Assembly: GCA_029851415.1 (NCBI GenBank)
Contig: CM056744.1
Coordinates: 87,080,907 to 87,144,906 of the forward strand
DNA length: 64,000 bases
From: Eretmocerus hayati
Lineage: Eukaryota; Arthropoda; Insecta; Hymenoptera; Aphelinidae
Direction: 5' to 3'
Part shown: in pieces, positions 1 through 11,966 of the stretch
Numbering within the stretch: the first letter of the stretch is position 1
Layout of the letters: each line of letters starts with the position of its first letter
The notes under the pieces: model-generated
Told to the model about the DNA's origin: nothing
Databases searched by the model: none
Seen by the model: the letters and a program-made list of their open reading frames with translations, nothing else
Position numbers and translations under genes: made by a program

Positions 1-1575
1 ATGGTTTAGGACATCTGTGGGATTACAACCTACCAAGGATCAAAATCGCAACTTGGGCCGATTTTGAAAAAGTCGAAAAAACGTGTTTTTCCGACGTTTT
101 TCCCTTTTCCACCCTCAAAAAGTCGAAAGGAACGCATTTCAACCAAAAATATGTAGAGCAACTTTCTGTAGAACTTAAAACGATGAATAAAAAAGGTCCC
201 CACACATATTTCCATATAAAACCTCCTGTTCCTGTAATAAACGTATTTTCATTTGAAACTCGTATTTCATCTGTCATTTTTCACGGTTTTGACCCCATAA
301 CTCAAAGGGAACACATTTTATCGAAAAAAATGTACAGTAATTTCTGGTAGATCTTTGAGAAATGAGTTGCGACGGGCCCCTTCGCTGTGATACCAGTATA
401 GCTCCGGTACCCGCGCAATTCATCGAGCAGTCAGAGTAACTCAAGCCTCAGCCACCAGGTGGCTGTCTCGAAAACATCGTTCACAAGCGAAACACCTGTC
501 AGCATTGATGTCCACCCGATGCCCGACCAGAACGAACCAGTATGCACTGAGCGGCGGACTCACGCGCCTCTCTTGGCACCAGGAGCTCCGGTCCAAGAGA
601 TGGCTCTAGAGTCTAGTAGCTGGCAACTCCTCTCTGTCTTAGGAGCTCTAAGGCAGATGAGACCATCTAGTAGCCGACTTCTCAGGAGCACTGAGAATCG
701 TAGTAGACCGCGACACCGGCACGCCCACTTTTGGCCCGGAGGGAGCTCCTCCGTGGCAGTAGAATCACACACCCGCGTTGGCTTCCTGGGAGCTCCAGGA
801 GTCGAACCTCACACACCGGCTATGCCCCGCGTTTGACCCGGAGGGAGCTCCTCCGTGGCTCTATCATAATCCGTATTAGTATGTACCCTGTATCAACCGT
901 TTATTGGGCTAGACTGCATTTGTAACACACACAGCAGTAATAAATATCAGATTCCTTTTTAAGTATTTATCATTCATGACTATTTGTAAATATGGTTTCA
1001 ATATATATTTCTATTGATGAAACGCCGTCTTTAAAGTCTTGAACCGGACCTGAACCCTAACTTTCCTGATCCTAGTAAATCCCTCAGTTACAGAGTCAAG
1101 AAGGTCTGAACTCATTATTCGATACAAGGTCGTCCGTTCCCGTAATAAACGTATTTTTGTCTGAGACTCGTATTGAGAACAGGAGGCCTCACATGGAAGA
1201 ATATGCGCATATGTTTCTTGTTTATCCTTTGAAGATCTACAAATATCTAATGTACATATTTTTCGATGAAATGTGTTCCTTTCAAGTTATGGGGGCGAAA
1301 CCGTGGAAAAGGACAGATAAAATACGAGTCTCAGACGAAATACAGTCATTACAGAAACAGGGTGTCTTATATGAAAAAATGTGTGGAGACTTTTTTTGTT
1401 CGTCGTTACAAGTTCTACGAAAAGTTGCTCTACATATTTTTCGATAAAATGTGTTCCTTTCGAGTTTTTGAGGGTGAAAAAGAGGAAATCATTGAAAAAA
1501 CAAGTTTTTTCGACTTTTTTAGAAACGGCCCAAGTGGCAATTTTAGGTTGTGATCCCACAGATGTCCTGAACCGT
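1..1575. repeat. Foldback repeat, arms 1-345 and 1225-1575
   Basis: The sequence at 1-345 reappears as a diverged reverse complement at about 1225-1575. For example GTTCCTTTCGAGTTTTTGAG on the right matches CTCAAAAAGTCGAAAGGAAC on the left, and ACATCTGTGGGAT matches ATCCCACAGATGT. The left arm may continue beyond the window start. The GC-rich centre (360-930) carries an imperfect tandem repeat of about 100 bases, with GGAGGGAGCTCCTCCGTGGC at about 738-757 and again at 839-858. The open frames over both arms mirror each other and are shadows. No terminal duplication can be read. Confidence 0.75.
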
Positions 1576-4410
1576 ATCCAACAAGAATCTCACTCGCTGT
1601 CGTCAGCGGAGGATAGACTTGGTTCAGGATCACCGTGTCCTGCGCCTCTTTCAGGTATCACTCGAGTCGACGAAAAACTATTAGAAAAATTCACATTCAA
1701 CTTTCTGGTTGAAATGATTCATCATATTTTGTTATCGATTCAACAACTTACCAAGTTTTTCCAGATTTTTTGTCGTCTGACTTCAGCTTCGATGATTTTG
1801 GCTCTCGGCATTCGTTGTAAGAGATAGGTTTTCTAGTTTTAGAGCTTGTCCTCTTTAATTCACTTTTACTTGCCTCTCGACAAGTATTCGATCCGTGCTG
1901 ATTCAAAATTTGGCCCGGAGAAACGCTGGAAAAATGATTATTACATAGCTCATGAATCTTCCTCGTCAGATGAAAAAGAAGGATAGATGAAAATTTTTTC
2001 TTCAATATGAAAGGAATGTTCCAAAATTTTCTCCCCTTCAAATCTTTGAATTCAAAATGTCATACACCTACCTTCCAGCCAAACTCCTCTTAGATTGATT
2101 GAAATCTCTCAGCCTTTCTTTTCGACTTTTTCCTTCTCCAATTGCTCCTCTCGTTTAAGTCTCGATTTTTCCCTCTTGACTCGAGCATTGTTTTTACTAT
2201 TCTCCATGAATTAATAATACTGAATATCCTATCACAATAGCCGATCTAGCACCACGCAGGCTATTTTCCATGTATCTAACTTAAAATCCTTTCAAAACGG
2301 GTTCAATAGTCGATTTGCACAGAACTGTCGTCAAATGCCCGAAACCGATATTGATAGTAGAGCTTAGAATCAGGAAACAACTAGTTGCGCGAATAACTAC
2401 AAGCCCCCCCCCCTTCCGTACACAGTCGTCCAAAATTCTATACAATGTTGACCGGTGAGCACAAACATACACATCTACAGCGTAATCGATCGGGTTTATG
2501 TGATCGAGACGGGCTCGATCACATAAACCCCATTGTACCAAATTTTTGTAATGCTTCTCACTCAAATAACATTCCATATCAGGAATGAAAACTATGGGAT
2601 ATTGTTCAAAAAAAGGTGGCGAAGAATGAGCAAAACATTCCAGGAGCATGCCCCCTTCTCCCCCTCGTGCCGTGGAAATTTGACCTTTGTCAGTCGAGTG
2701 GGCGCATGAACTGACCCATCATGTTGGTGCTATCATTTAAACGCAGTTGGTCGCACGCACCCAAACCAAATGAGACATCATTGGTGTTGTTTCAAGCTAT
2801 TGAAACCCGTTTCGATCATGTAACTATCGCGAACGTTATTTTTTCTATAAGCTAAGTACGGGAGATCCCAACTTCCCGTGAAAACTCAGTTACGCGACTT
2901 CGACGTTTGTTTATGAACGCCACGTTGGAGGCACGCGTCTGAAACCAATCTTTTCTCAATATATAGGGTGCCTCAAATGTCACTGAATTTTGGCAGAACT
3001 TTTCGAGCAATGTTATTTTTGCAGCAGGCTGAAGAAATCAAAAAACGGTGCGTGTACGCTGAGAGATACCCAAAGAATGAGGGTTCAGGGCCGTGCTGAG
3101 GGTAGCCAGATTTCTTCGATAGAACAGCGAATAGAGTTAACATTCAGAGGCCCTGGAACCTATCCAAATCAACTCCTACATTTTGATAATCTTTTGAAGG
3201 TTCAGAGATAGAGTGCAGTATCCCTGATGTCAAAAGTTCTGTAGAACCTCTCATATACCTGTATGTTATTTCAAAAATATATTCACTCAGGAGCTATTTT
3301 TTTATAAAATAAATCACATTGACGAAAAACAGTTTTTGTTTACTGAGAATATCAACCCAAAATCACTATCGTGTTAAAGAGGTTCAAACATGGAACAACT
3401 GTATGATACTCCAACCTCCAACTTTTACAAAAAAATATCAGACAGTTTTCTTAAGTAGCCAGGTATGTAACAGGACATTTAGTGAAAAGCTATGAGATGT
3501 TCTTCCTCGTGGTATTTTATAGATGAATTTTTCGCAAAACCAGGTACTCAGCACATTAAATCAATAATCTTTTCCTGTTGATATATTAAGCATTCAACAT
3601 CAATTTTTCGTTCCAATTTCGAGTTTTGATCTCAATTTCAGTACAAAGTTCAGTTTGCGACTTTCAGAGCCTGCCACCAGATGTCTCACAGCCTATCCGA
3701 GACTACGTTTGGCACAGGCTGTGTCACGTATTTTATTTATCTCGGACAGCAAAGTCAACTAATCACAGCCATCGAAATTAGATCGACATCAGATTTTCAT
3801 GACGAATTTAGAGCATTTTTCATTTCTACCGCATCGTATCTCCTAGCAAAGAATCGGCCCCAGTTAGAGATCGACTGGCTTACTCGTGAGCGCTCAAATT
3901 TGGCATGATTAGTATATGTACGAATTCCAATCGACCTTTCCTCATCTCATAGTGTGTGCGTGCGAGCGTCTGTGTGATATCTATAAGTAGGGTTATAATA
4001 TTATACGAGTACGAGATAAGTAGTGATACAATAATAATATGATTACCTCTTCCAGCGTATACCACCTACAATGTCAACTACTCATTTCCATATCCCAAGT
4101 TTCGACAGCTTCTTTGTCTGAGTTAGCACAACTCCAAATCAGTTTTTGATTTCAAAATTCAAAATAAGACAATGAATTTTCCCACTGAAAATTTTCCAAC
4201 TCCACAGTAAAAACTGCTGACAATTCTATAAAATCTGTGGTATCCTCAACAAAATTTATTAATTCTAGTTAATAAAATTTGCTGACGAATCAGCAAATTT
4301 CGCTACCGTTTCTACAATAATTATTGAGAATCCTGCTGGTGCCCTGGTATTAATCAAATCAATAAAAATTATCTCTCGGTTTACATTTTCTATTGGTGAA
4401 TTTCTCTCAG
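1576..4410. other. Gene-free stretch with one perfect short hairpin
   Basis: No gene could be supported. At 2492-2508 and 2514-2530 a perfect 17-bp stem (GGGTTTATGTGATCGAG) encloses a five-base loop. A C run sits at 2405-2414. The rest is AT-rich with no clear splice-bounded coding frame. Confidence 0.5.
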
Positions 4411-4663
4411 TGTTCCTCGCCCAAATAACTCACCGTACGTATATATCGATCTCTCAAGGTATTCACTTGAAGAAGTCAACTTGCCGAATCAAACGCTCTC
4501 AAATCTACAATACCTTGCAAAATTAATGGAACATCCACAGTCTCACGATATCCATGATTACTCCGACTTGCTTAATTGTTCGAGGATTTTGAAAAAAGGA
4601 CTTGAAGATCTCAAGAAAATCGATCGATTCATGTGTTTCAAATATATTCAAAGTGCTTTTTAA
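4411..4663 (+). pseudogene. Exon-like frame in the outer left arm of palindrome A
   Basis: A good acceptor (GGTGAATTTCTCTCAG) lies 12 bases after an in-frame stop and opens an 84-codon frame. It contains NNSPYVYIDLSRYSLEEVNL, LQYLAKLMEHPQ, CSRILKKGLEDLKK and FMCFKYIQSAF before TAA. The matching right-arm copy (about 8930-9130, minus strand) reads a related peptide (SDLFTCTRILRRGF) but with stops. This pattern suggests a once-coding exon that was duplicated in inverted orientation. The family was not recognised. No other exons of the same gene were found nearby, so a remnant or captured exon is the likelier state. Confidence 0.35.
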
Positions 4664-4741
4664 GTGGCCATTACCGATGTTGAAAATCTAAGAGAAATTT
4701 TTTTCAGTGGATCATCTACAATTTTGACGGGAGTAATCAGA

Positions 4742-4990
4742 TCACAAGAATTCTAAAAGGATTATATAGATCGTTTCGAGACCTACAATTTCTTTCTCCG
4801 AAAGTTCCATATACGACTTTCCCTGTCTAACAAGGAGGGTGCCAGGCCTTCGGATCACCAATCCTCCTGGAACTTTGGGATATGTTTCCTCATACCAAAA
4901 CATGTAACAAACCACTCTTATAACTTGCCAACGCTCCCTAGAATCATCCTGAGTACCAGGGTCAATATCCCAGCAAATAGGCCTTTTCCA
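4742..4990 (-). pseudogene. Exon-like frame in the left arm of palindrome A
   Basis: Minus-strand frame encoding STWKRPICWDIDPGTQDDSR, WQVIRVVCYMFWY and VPGGLVIRRPGTLL, then KSYMELSEKEIVGLETIY to a stop. Related frames occur at 8148-8321 (+), 29692-29860 (-, with a small indel) and 31342-31520 (+), the other arms of palindromes A and B. In the right arms the frame is cut by GTAAGT or GTGAGT right after GTLL, as if at an exon end. Conservation of the frame in several arms suggests descent from a coding exon. The product was not recognised, and no complete gene is present. Confidence 0.4.
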
Positions 4991-5427
4991 GGTGGATTGA
5001 TGCATCCATAGTTCTCCATAAGCTGGCTATTCTATGCCGTGGGACTTTCCTTTAGACTAATAAGAATAGTTACATGAAATAGAGACTGAAAAGAACAAAT
5101 TCCAGCTATATAAAACTGGTATAGCTCATCTCAACCATGGACGATGGAAGTTGAGGATCAAAAAACTGGCAAAATTGAGTTTTTCATCGACGGAATGATG
5201 AGTCTGAGAGAATAAAAGACTTTTCAATAAACATAGATTAATGAATATGATTTACTCACATTCAGAGACCATCACTTTCCCAATTAATGTTCTCAAATTG
5301 CACCTGCACTGTGTAAATTGCCAAGGCCAGCCAAGGAGAGTCACAACCGCAATAGCAGATCCTGCGACTGACCTGTAAAAATTTGACAACAAAGTATCGT
5401 ACTCAACTCACACTCTGACTCTGCATA

Positions 5428-7074
5428 TCTTATATTATTAATGGATAACTTCGATATTCGAGATTCGAGGCGTTCCGATCGAGATTTCGCGCGCCACTTA
5501 TGAGTCGTCTCAATGTGTGTTGCTGTGGATTAATGACATTGTATTATTTGAATGTATTTATAGGTGGATCAATATAGTTGAAAGTATCCAATCATGCGAT
5601 CTACATAGCCGAACTATTATATCTGTTGATTATTTCCAATTTATCGAAAGAAGAGTAATGATGAGTTTCAAGCATCTGAACTCATGCACTGTAGCGTTCT
5701 GTCCAGTTCTGTCTGCTTCGTTGTCAACATTGAGCAGGTGATCGGTCGCGCCTGCGCATCATATCGGGTTTTATTACACCTGCTTGAATTAATCGGATCG
5801 CGATTCACTCGCTAAATGAGTGATAGGAAAGTAAATTGCTGCTTGACCGACAACAGGAATATCGGATATCCCGTGTAATAATGAGGTTAATGGTAACATT
5901 TGAAGATTTATTTTCTGATTTCATCTTTCTTCAACGATCGGAAAGATCTCAGGAACGCTTATTTAAATTCTCAAAATGATCCATGCAAACTTAATAGTTG
6001 CATCCATACTGTTCTTTGATGGGGTAGATTAACTAGAATTTTTTCCGTGAATGATGAATGTTTCAACGTCATTCTTAAATTGCATGTATAAAACTTTGTG
6101 ATTGAGGTAGATGTACTAAAATTCTCTTCGTGAATGTTGAATATCCTTACATAATTTTGAAAAAAATTTTCAATTTGTGAATATAATTCTTCAAGTTCTA
6201 ATACGTAAAACAACTCTTCAGTTGGTGGATGACTCTGAATCGGACCGAATGGATTGAGGAATTTTTTATTTGTAAATAATGTATTCTTGCAAATTGTAGG
6301 AGGTTCAATAACTTTCTCATTTCTGGATGATGATCAGTTGAATTTCAAATGATCGATCAAAAATTTTTCATTTGTGGACTAAAAAAAAATGTCTACAGAA
6401 GCATTCAAGAAATTTTCGCTTCACAAAGGCTGATTGGTTGATATTTGTGCATATCCTTGAAAAATTCTTCCTCCTTCTCTTCTATAGCCGACTTAGAGGA
6501 GAAGAAGGAGAAAGAGAGAAACATGTCTTCATCCGAAAATGAGTAAAAACCTTTGAAAATCTCAATCGAATTGGAAACCCACACATTTCACGTGAAAATT
6601 GAGATTTTCATGCGCAAGCGTTGCATAAATTTAAATCATTGATTTTGGAGTTGAGCTCAATTCTCCAGTTCTCAAGATGATCTTCGTTCCTTGATGACCA
6701 CCCTCGATGATGTTTTATAAAAACTGGATAGTTTTTTGACCCCACACCATACGGGCGGTTGAACCATGCGCGCGCAGCGCGCGCACTTCGTAGATTGAAT
6801 AGCTTTTTGAGATTATTCGAAAAATCCCTCAGACAGTCGTGAATTTTTAAATCAGCAATCCATGCATTTCGATTTCGAGGCATGTTAGATAGACAAACAT
6901 ATAGATAAATGACATTTTCATTCCATAATTCATACTATCCCATATTTGCTCCTTTCTGGTACCATGTATACCTGCATAATTTTTTTTTTCAAACACAATA
7001 GCTTTTTCCGTATGTTCCAGAATTTCAAGCCATCGTAACCATCCGCGCGCAACGCGCGCGTCTTAGAGTTCTAG
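5428..7074. mobile_element. Non-autonomous Helitron, complete copy
   Basis: The element begins TCTTATATTATTAATGG and ends with the hairpin CCGCGCGCAACGCGCGCG (7043-7060), ten bases, then CTAG (7071-7074). It sits between A and T: the flanks GCATA|TTCTACAC form the uninterrupted GCATATTCTACAC seen (as complement) in the right arm at about 7722-7734 and in palindrome B at 30276-30288. TC start, 3' hairpin, CTRR end and A|T insertion without duplication are the Helitron hallmarks. At 1647 bases and without RepHel it is non-autonomous. A second copy starts at 57195. Confidence 0.88.
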
Positions 7075-8327
7075 TTCTACACTGATTTTACATGTTTCTA
7101 TCCACAAGTTGATTGAAAAAATTCAATCTGAACTAATGTGAAATAGCTCTGTTGACACAAAGTCAACCTGATTTTGACCACGTTCAGAACAATGTCAGAA
7201 GGAAAGTCTTGTTAAGCACCTCAAAATGAATACTTATCTGATGATTCCAAACCGCAGGCTGTCTGCCACGGACTGTCAGGATGGTTGTCAACGATTTTAG
7301 CGATGGAAAAGTAATAAAGTGCGAGTTTCTCTAAAGCTAAACAAGGAGTGAAAAATACGACACTTTGACTTGTATGACTTTTGTCGTCTGCTCCTTTATA
7401 GCATTAGCATGGCAAACTCTGCCGGTGCAATACAGTTTCTTGCAGACCATCACCTGGCCTGATATTCATTAGTCTGCTTGAGAGAAATTCAGAATTTACC
7501 ACCCATCGTCGACAATTAAGCATCTTGAAAATCCGTGGCTGATTGCAGTTTGGGGTTTTCAGATGAGTACTTATTTTTGGGTGCTGTAGAATTTGCTTGT
7601 GATCCTGTTCTAAACTAAACGTGGTCAAAATCAGGTTAACTTTGTGTCAACAGAGCTATTTCAGATTAGTTCAGATTGAATTTTTTCAATCAACTTGTGG
7701 ATAGAAACATGTAAAATCAGTGTAGAATATGCAGAGTCAGAGTGTGAGTTGAGCACGATACTTTGTTGTCAAATGTTTACAGGTCAGTCGCAGGATCTGC
7801 TATTGGTTGTGACTTTCCTTGGCTGGCCTTGGCAGTTTACACAGTGCAGGTGCAATTTGAGAACATTAATTGGGAAAGTGATGGTCTCTGAATGTGAGTA
7901 AATCATATTCATTAATGTATGTTTATTGAAAAGTCTTATATTCTCTCAGACTCATCATTCCGTCGATGAAAAACTCAATTTTGCCAGTTTTTTGAGCCTC
8001 AACTTCCCTCATCCATGGTTGAGATGAGCTATACCAGTCTTTCATGGCTGGAATTTGTACTTTTCAGTCTCTATTTCATGTAACTATTCTTATTAGTCTG
8101 AAGGAAAGTCCCACGCCGTAGAATAGCCAGCTTATGGAGAGCTATGGATGCATCAATCTACCTGGAAAAGGCCTATTTGCTGGGATATTGACCCTGGTAC
8201 TCAGGGTGATTCTAGGGAGCGTTGGCAAGTTATAAGAGTGGTTTGTTACATGTTTTGGTATAACAAAACATATCCTAGAGTTCCAGGAGGATTGGTGATC
8301 CGAAGGCCTGGCACCCTCCTTGTAAGT

Positions 8328-8779
8328 ATATAACGAGCTTAGAGAGAAAATTTCGTGTAACACAGGGTGCTTATGAAGATCCGAGGCTGGCACCTATTTA
8401 CTTTCGTCTTGCTCTATTCTAGTGTGAAAACTCAACAAAATATTAGATCATCAGATGACATGATTTCGACGTGAAATGATATCATCTTACAGAATATTCC
8501 ATCAGATTCTGTCTCAGATTTGAGGTAACAACGATTGCTCGAGTTTTAATAGTAAAAATTGTATCATTTCATGTTATGAACCTACAGGTCACATTTGAGA
8601 CAAAGTCTGATGAAAAATTCAGAAAGATGAGACTATTTTACATCGGAATCGTGTGTCGCAATATTTTTTTGATTAATTTCAGCACTAGAATAGGGCAAGG
8701 CGAAACTAAACAGTTGCCAGCCTCAGTATCTTCATAAGCACCCTATGTTACATAAACTTTCCTCTCCAAGCTCGTTACT
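8328..8779. mobile_element. Palindromic MITE, probable Tc1/mariner type (TA duplication)
   Basis: An insertion of about 450 bases interrupts the right arm of palindrome A. Its ends are inverted: AACGAGCTTAGAG at the left and CTCCAAGCTCGTT at the right. Homology continues inwards (GGGTGCTTATGAAGAT against ATCTTCATAAGCACCC), so the whole element folds into a hairpin. TA on both sides fits a TA target duplication. The intact site can be compared with the left arm near 4825-4832. No transposase frame. Confidence 0.65.
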
Positions 8780-9190
8780 CGGACACAGAAGATCGTGGAG
8801 GAAACTTTGAAGAAAAAAAGAAGATTGTAGGTCTTGAAACTGTCTACAAGATCCCGTGGGAATTTTTAGGATCTGATCACTCACGTCAAAGTTGTAGGCG
8901 ATCCTCTCAAGGAATTTTCTTTGAGATTCTCAACATCAATCATGGCCTTCTGGAAAGCATCTTAAGAATATTCGAAACATATGAATCGATAGAGATTTTC
9001 GCGATCTCTAAAACCCTCTTCTCAAGATCCTTGTACAAGTGAAGAGGTCGGAGAAATCATTGATTTAGTGAGGACATGGATGATACATTAATTTTGGGAG
9101 GCACTGTATAGCTCAACTTCATTAGTTCCTCCTCACCATGTCCTCTCTTTGTTGTACCATGTTGTCGAATTGGATCGGAATTCACATCAC

Positions 9191-9494
9191 AAACCCACCT
9201 CTACAAGATAAGTTCCATTCAAATTCGATGCTCGAAAGAACCTAGGTACGTGAGCTCATCTTATAGTATTGAATTCTGCCTGGATTAGATCCAATGCGTC
9301 TTATGCAAAGCTTGGATACTCATTCCTTTTCATCGGTATGGCTTACAAGGGTCTGAGTAGATTCTTTGGATAGATGGATGGAGACTACTATAGATTGCAG
9401 AAAAATCACTACTTCTAATCCATTCCCGTACATCTTCATTTTAATGATCATGGACTTACTTGAAGATCAACATGCACTGAATTTCATGAGAAAA
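9191..9494. other. Gene-free stretch, nothing recognised
   Basis: About 300 bases between palindrome A and the next foldback element. No repeat arm, splice-bounded frame or RNA gene was seen. Confidence 0.4.
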
Positions 9495-11145
9495 TTGGTA
9501 GTTTTTTCGATTAAATTATCACTCGATCGATATGAACGATCGTGACTTTCTTGCTTGCGGAAATTTCAAATGATGTGAATTTTTGTAATTTGGCCTTTGC
9601 GAGCTAATTAATCAGTATATCAGCTGATCTTACATAGCTCGATATTGGATTACTCCGATTCAAACCATGTACCTTCAAGGCTAGCTATGTAAGATCAGCA
9701 GATCTGCTGATTAATTAGCTCGCAAAGGCCAAATTACAAAAATTCACATCATTTGAAATTCCCGCGAGCAAGAAAGTCACGATCGTTCATATTGATCGAG
9801 TGATAATTTAAATTCAAATATCCACCGGTTGTCAGCCCATGAACGACCGAGATGAAACATATAGGCCAAGTCTACATAGACGCGCTCACCCGGAGCGCGC
9901 GCGCTCTCTCCGCTTGCACTCTCCACCCAAACACCGGAGTAGGTACCGAAAATGAGATTTGAAAATCTTTTGACGAGTGTTCCCTCTCAATCGAAGTATT
10001 GGCACGGGTTTGTGAGATGAAAAACGGCCAGTCTTTTGCGTAAATCGATCAAAAAATTAATTCGCATCGAATAGAGATCGAATAATGAGAGGCGTGGTTG
10101 TGTCTCATATAAGCATCCCCCAACTTTTCATCGGGTCTCCAACTTGTAAACCATTCAGCAGTATTCAGCATCACCTTGGTTATACATTGGTACTTATTCC
10201 AGAAGCTGAATAATGAGCTAAAGTGTATGAAATCCTGATTAAGAACACCCGAGATGTCCCAAATTTACGTTGGAGTGACTCTTCTAACACAAATTTGATC
10301 TTTGGTGTACATGGAATAGCTCGATTCTTCTCAACCAGAACTCCGCACACCTTCGCTTATTTCCCAGTTTCTAGAGAAAGTTTCAATGCAAACCCAAAAT
10401 AATGTTGAATCTTGTTGAATAAGCCGCGAGTTTCCTAACCTAGGAACCTGAGTAGTTGGGGATGGTAATATTTGGCACATGGATCGACATTCAAGTCTCT
10501 CACTTTTCGATCTCTAGAAGATGCAAATCAATTTTTTGGTCGATTTACGCGATAGACTAGCCGTTTTTATCTCACAAGCCCGATCTGATACTCTAATTAA
10601 GAGGGAACAATCATCGAAACATTCTCAAATCCCATTTTCGGCACCTACTCCGGTGTTTGAGTGGAGAGTGCGAGAGGAGAGAACGCGCGCGCCCGGGGTG
10701 AGCGCGTCTATGTAGACTCGGCCATAATAAATCATATAAAAATTGCGGGTTAAAATGACCTTTCTCGCAAGCGGTTGCGCATGAGCGACTTCCATATATA
10801 AGGGAGATCAAAATTCTTGATCACCAAGCCACTTAGGCTAGGTGTCATCGGGGACTAACCTGACATATCCCTTCAGTCCCCTTAAGAGCCGGATTTGTCG
10901 AGGAAAGGCGAAACGCACCAACGCCAAGCGTATAATCAAAGAAGATTTTTTCATATGTTCTCATTTCAAATTATTCCTTTCCGTCAAAACCCTTCAAGTT
11001 GCAAACTCGCATTATAGGTGCCTTGAAGGCACATGGTTCGAATCGGAGTAATCCCATATCGAGCTATGTAAAATCAGCAGATCTGCTGATTGATTAGCTC
11101 GCAAAGGCCAAATTACGAAACTTCACATCATTTGGTAGTTTTTTC
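9495..11145. mobile_element. Foldback element with 14-bp target duplication
   Basis: The direct repeat TTGGTAGTTTTTTC occurs at 9495-9508 and 11132-11145 and flanks a 1623-base element. Inside, 9509-9645 and 9680-9830 form an inverted pair (ATTAGCTCGCAAAGGCCAAA and its complement). A third copy of that arm lies at 11050-11131. A second inverted pair covers about 9860-10090 and 10495-10730 (CACCGGAGTAGGTACCGAAAA against TTTTCGGCACCTACTCCGGTG). The duplication is long for a cut-and-paste transposon and could point to retrotransposition or chance, but both copies sit exactly at element edges. No coding frame was recognised. Confidence 0.65.
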
Positions 11146-11814
11146 ATCCTTGATGGCAAATATAGAAGTTGTCTCAAGTCTCTCCGATCGTGAAGAATGG
11201 TAGGGACTCACTGTCTTTACCTGTATTGACAAGAGCCAGACGTTATGTCTGGGATCCATTACAAGATCAAAAAATACCACGACGATCTAACGAATAACAA
11301 AACCTGAGCTGGACGACGTTCACGAGATTTTGTGGACGAAACGTCACAATAAAATGCCCATCATGGAATTTTGGGAATTTATTTAATTCCCTACCATCCT
11401 CCTAAATTGACGACACTTGAGACAACTTCTATATCCACTGAATCCCATCTCTCGATGCACAATTCATTTGACACTTACATCACCATAGCAAATAATGGGA
11501 CCCGCTACAAAAATTCCAAAATATTTGAGTGACGGCCACGGATATGCCCACTCAAGCATGAAATTCCATTTCTGTACTCCGGAATTGTATCACACATTTG
11601 ACAGTAGTTCGAAACAAAAAGTGAAAGATTCGTCTATTCTTAGAGTTTTGAAAAACTTGACTAAAGCTGTGTACTTCCGCCAGTAGCTTCTCTTAAACCT
11701 GTTGGACGAGCGTCAACGAGAGAAAGGTTAGAGCAATGACTTTTGCTGTCTTCAATTAGATGAACATCGGGAAAGAAAGTGGAGGTGGCTGGAGAGCACA
11801 TATATACTAGCACG

Positions 11815-11857
11815 TGTGTCTATAAAAGCTTGTTGCAGCATTGATCTTCCAATTAGT
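11815..11857 (+). promoter_or_regulatory. Core promoter of the secreted-protein gene
   Basis: A TATA box (TATAAAA) sits at 11821-11827. An initiator-like TTAGTCA lies about 30 bases downstream at 11853-11859, the spacing usual for RNA polymerase II. A leader of about 100 nt without introns would then reach the ATG at 11955. The downstream exon with a clean GT donor supports this being a real start of transcription. The start site itself is inferred. Confidence 0.6.
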
Positions 11858-11954
11858 CAATGACAGGTAACACGGAATCGTACCGGTGCACAATTTAATC
11901 AAGTATCCCCAAAGGTGTTTACAAGAGGCCCTCGACGAATAGAAGCAGCACCGA

Positions 11955-11966
11955 ATGAAGATTGCG
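11955..11966 (+). CDS. Coding exon 1 (MKIA), start of signal peptide
   Basis: ATG AAG ATT GCG is followed directly by GTGAGT, a strong donor, leaving phase 0. Joined to the exon at 19075 it gives MKIAVVLVTAVAAVGA, a textbook signal peptide: short basic start, hydrophobic core and small residues before cleavage. The start was chosen because the next exon has no ATG of its own in frame before the hydrophobic core, and because a TATA promoter lies about 130 bases upstream. Confidence 0.7.

Larger units (their letters stand above)
4411..9190. mobile_element. Palindrome A: long inverted repeat with exon-like arms and nested insertions
   Basis: The left arm (4411-5427 continuing at 7075-7195) is the reverse complement of the right arm (7625-8327 continuing at 8780-9190). 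The inner part is the most similar, and the outer 400 bases are clearly older or faster-changing. Arms carry two exon-like frames with splice signals. One ends with a GTGAGT donor (right arm near 7775-7896). The other runs from an acceptor near 8130 and contains PGGLVIRRPGTLL (to about 8321). A spacer of about 430 bases (7196-7625) separates the arms. The left arm is broken by the Helitron at 5428-7074 and the right arm by the MITE at 8328-8779. No transposase is visible. It could be a foldback element with captured gene pieces or an inverted segmental duplication. Confidence 0.8.

Noticed and set aside
780..860. tRNA-like B box (GGTTCGACTCC on the minus strand at 798-808)
   Set aside because: The upstream A-box-like text is only about 20 bases away and no cloverleaf can be drawn. 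The stretch lies in a tandem repeat.
10990..11060. GGTTCGAATC near 11035 resembling a tRNA T-arm
   Set aside because: No acceptor stem or A box at proper spacing. The sequence also occurs inverted at 9650-9680 as part of the foldback element.
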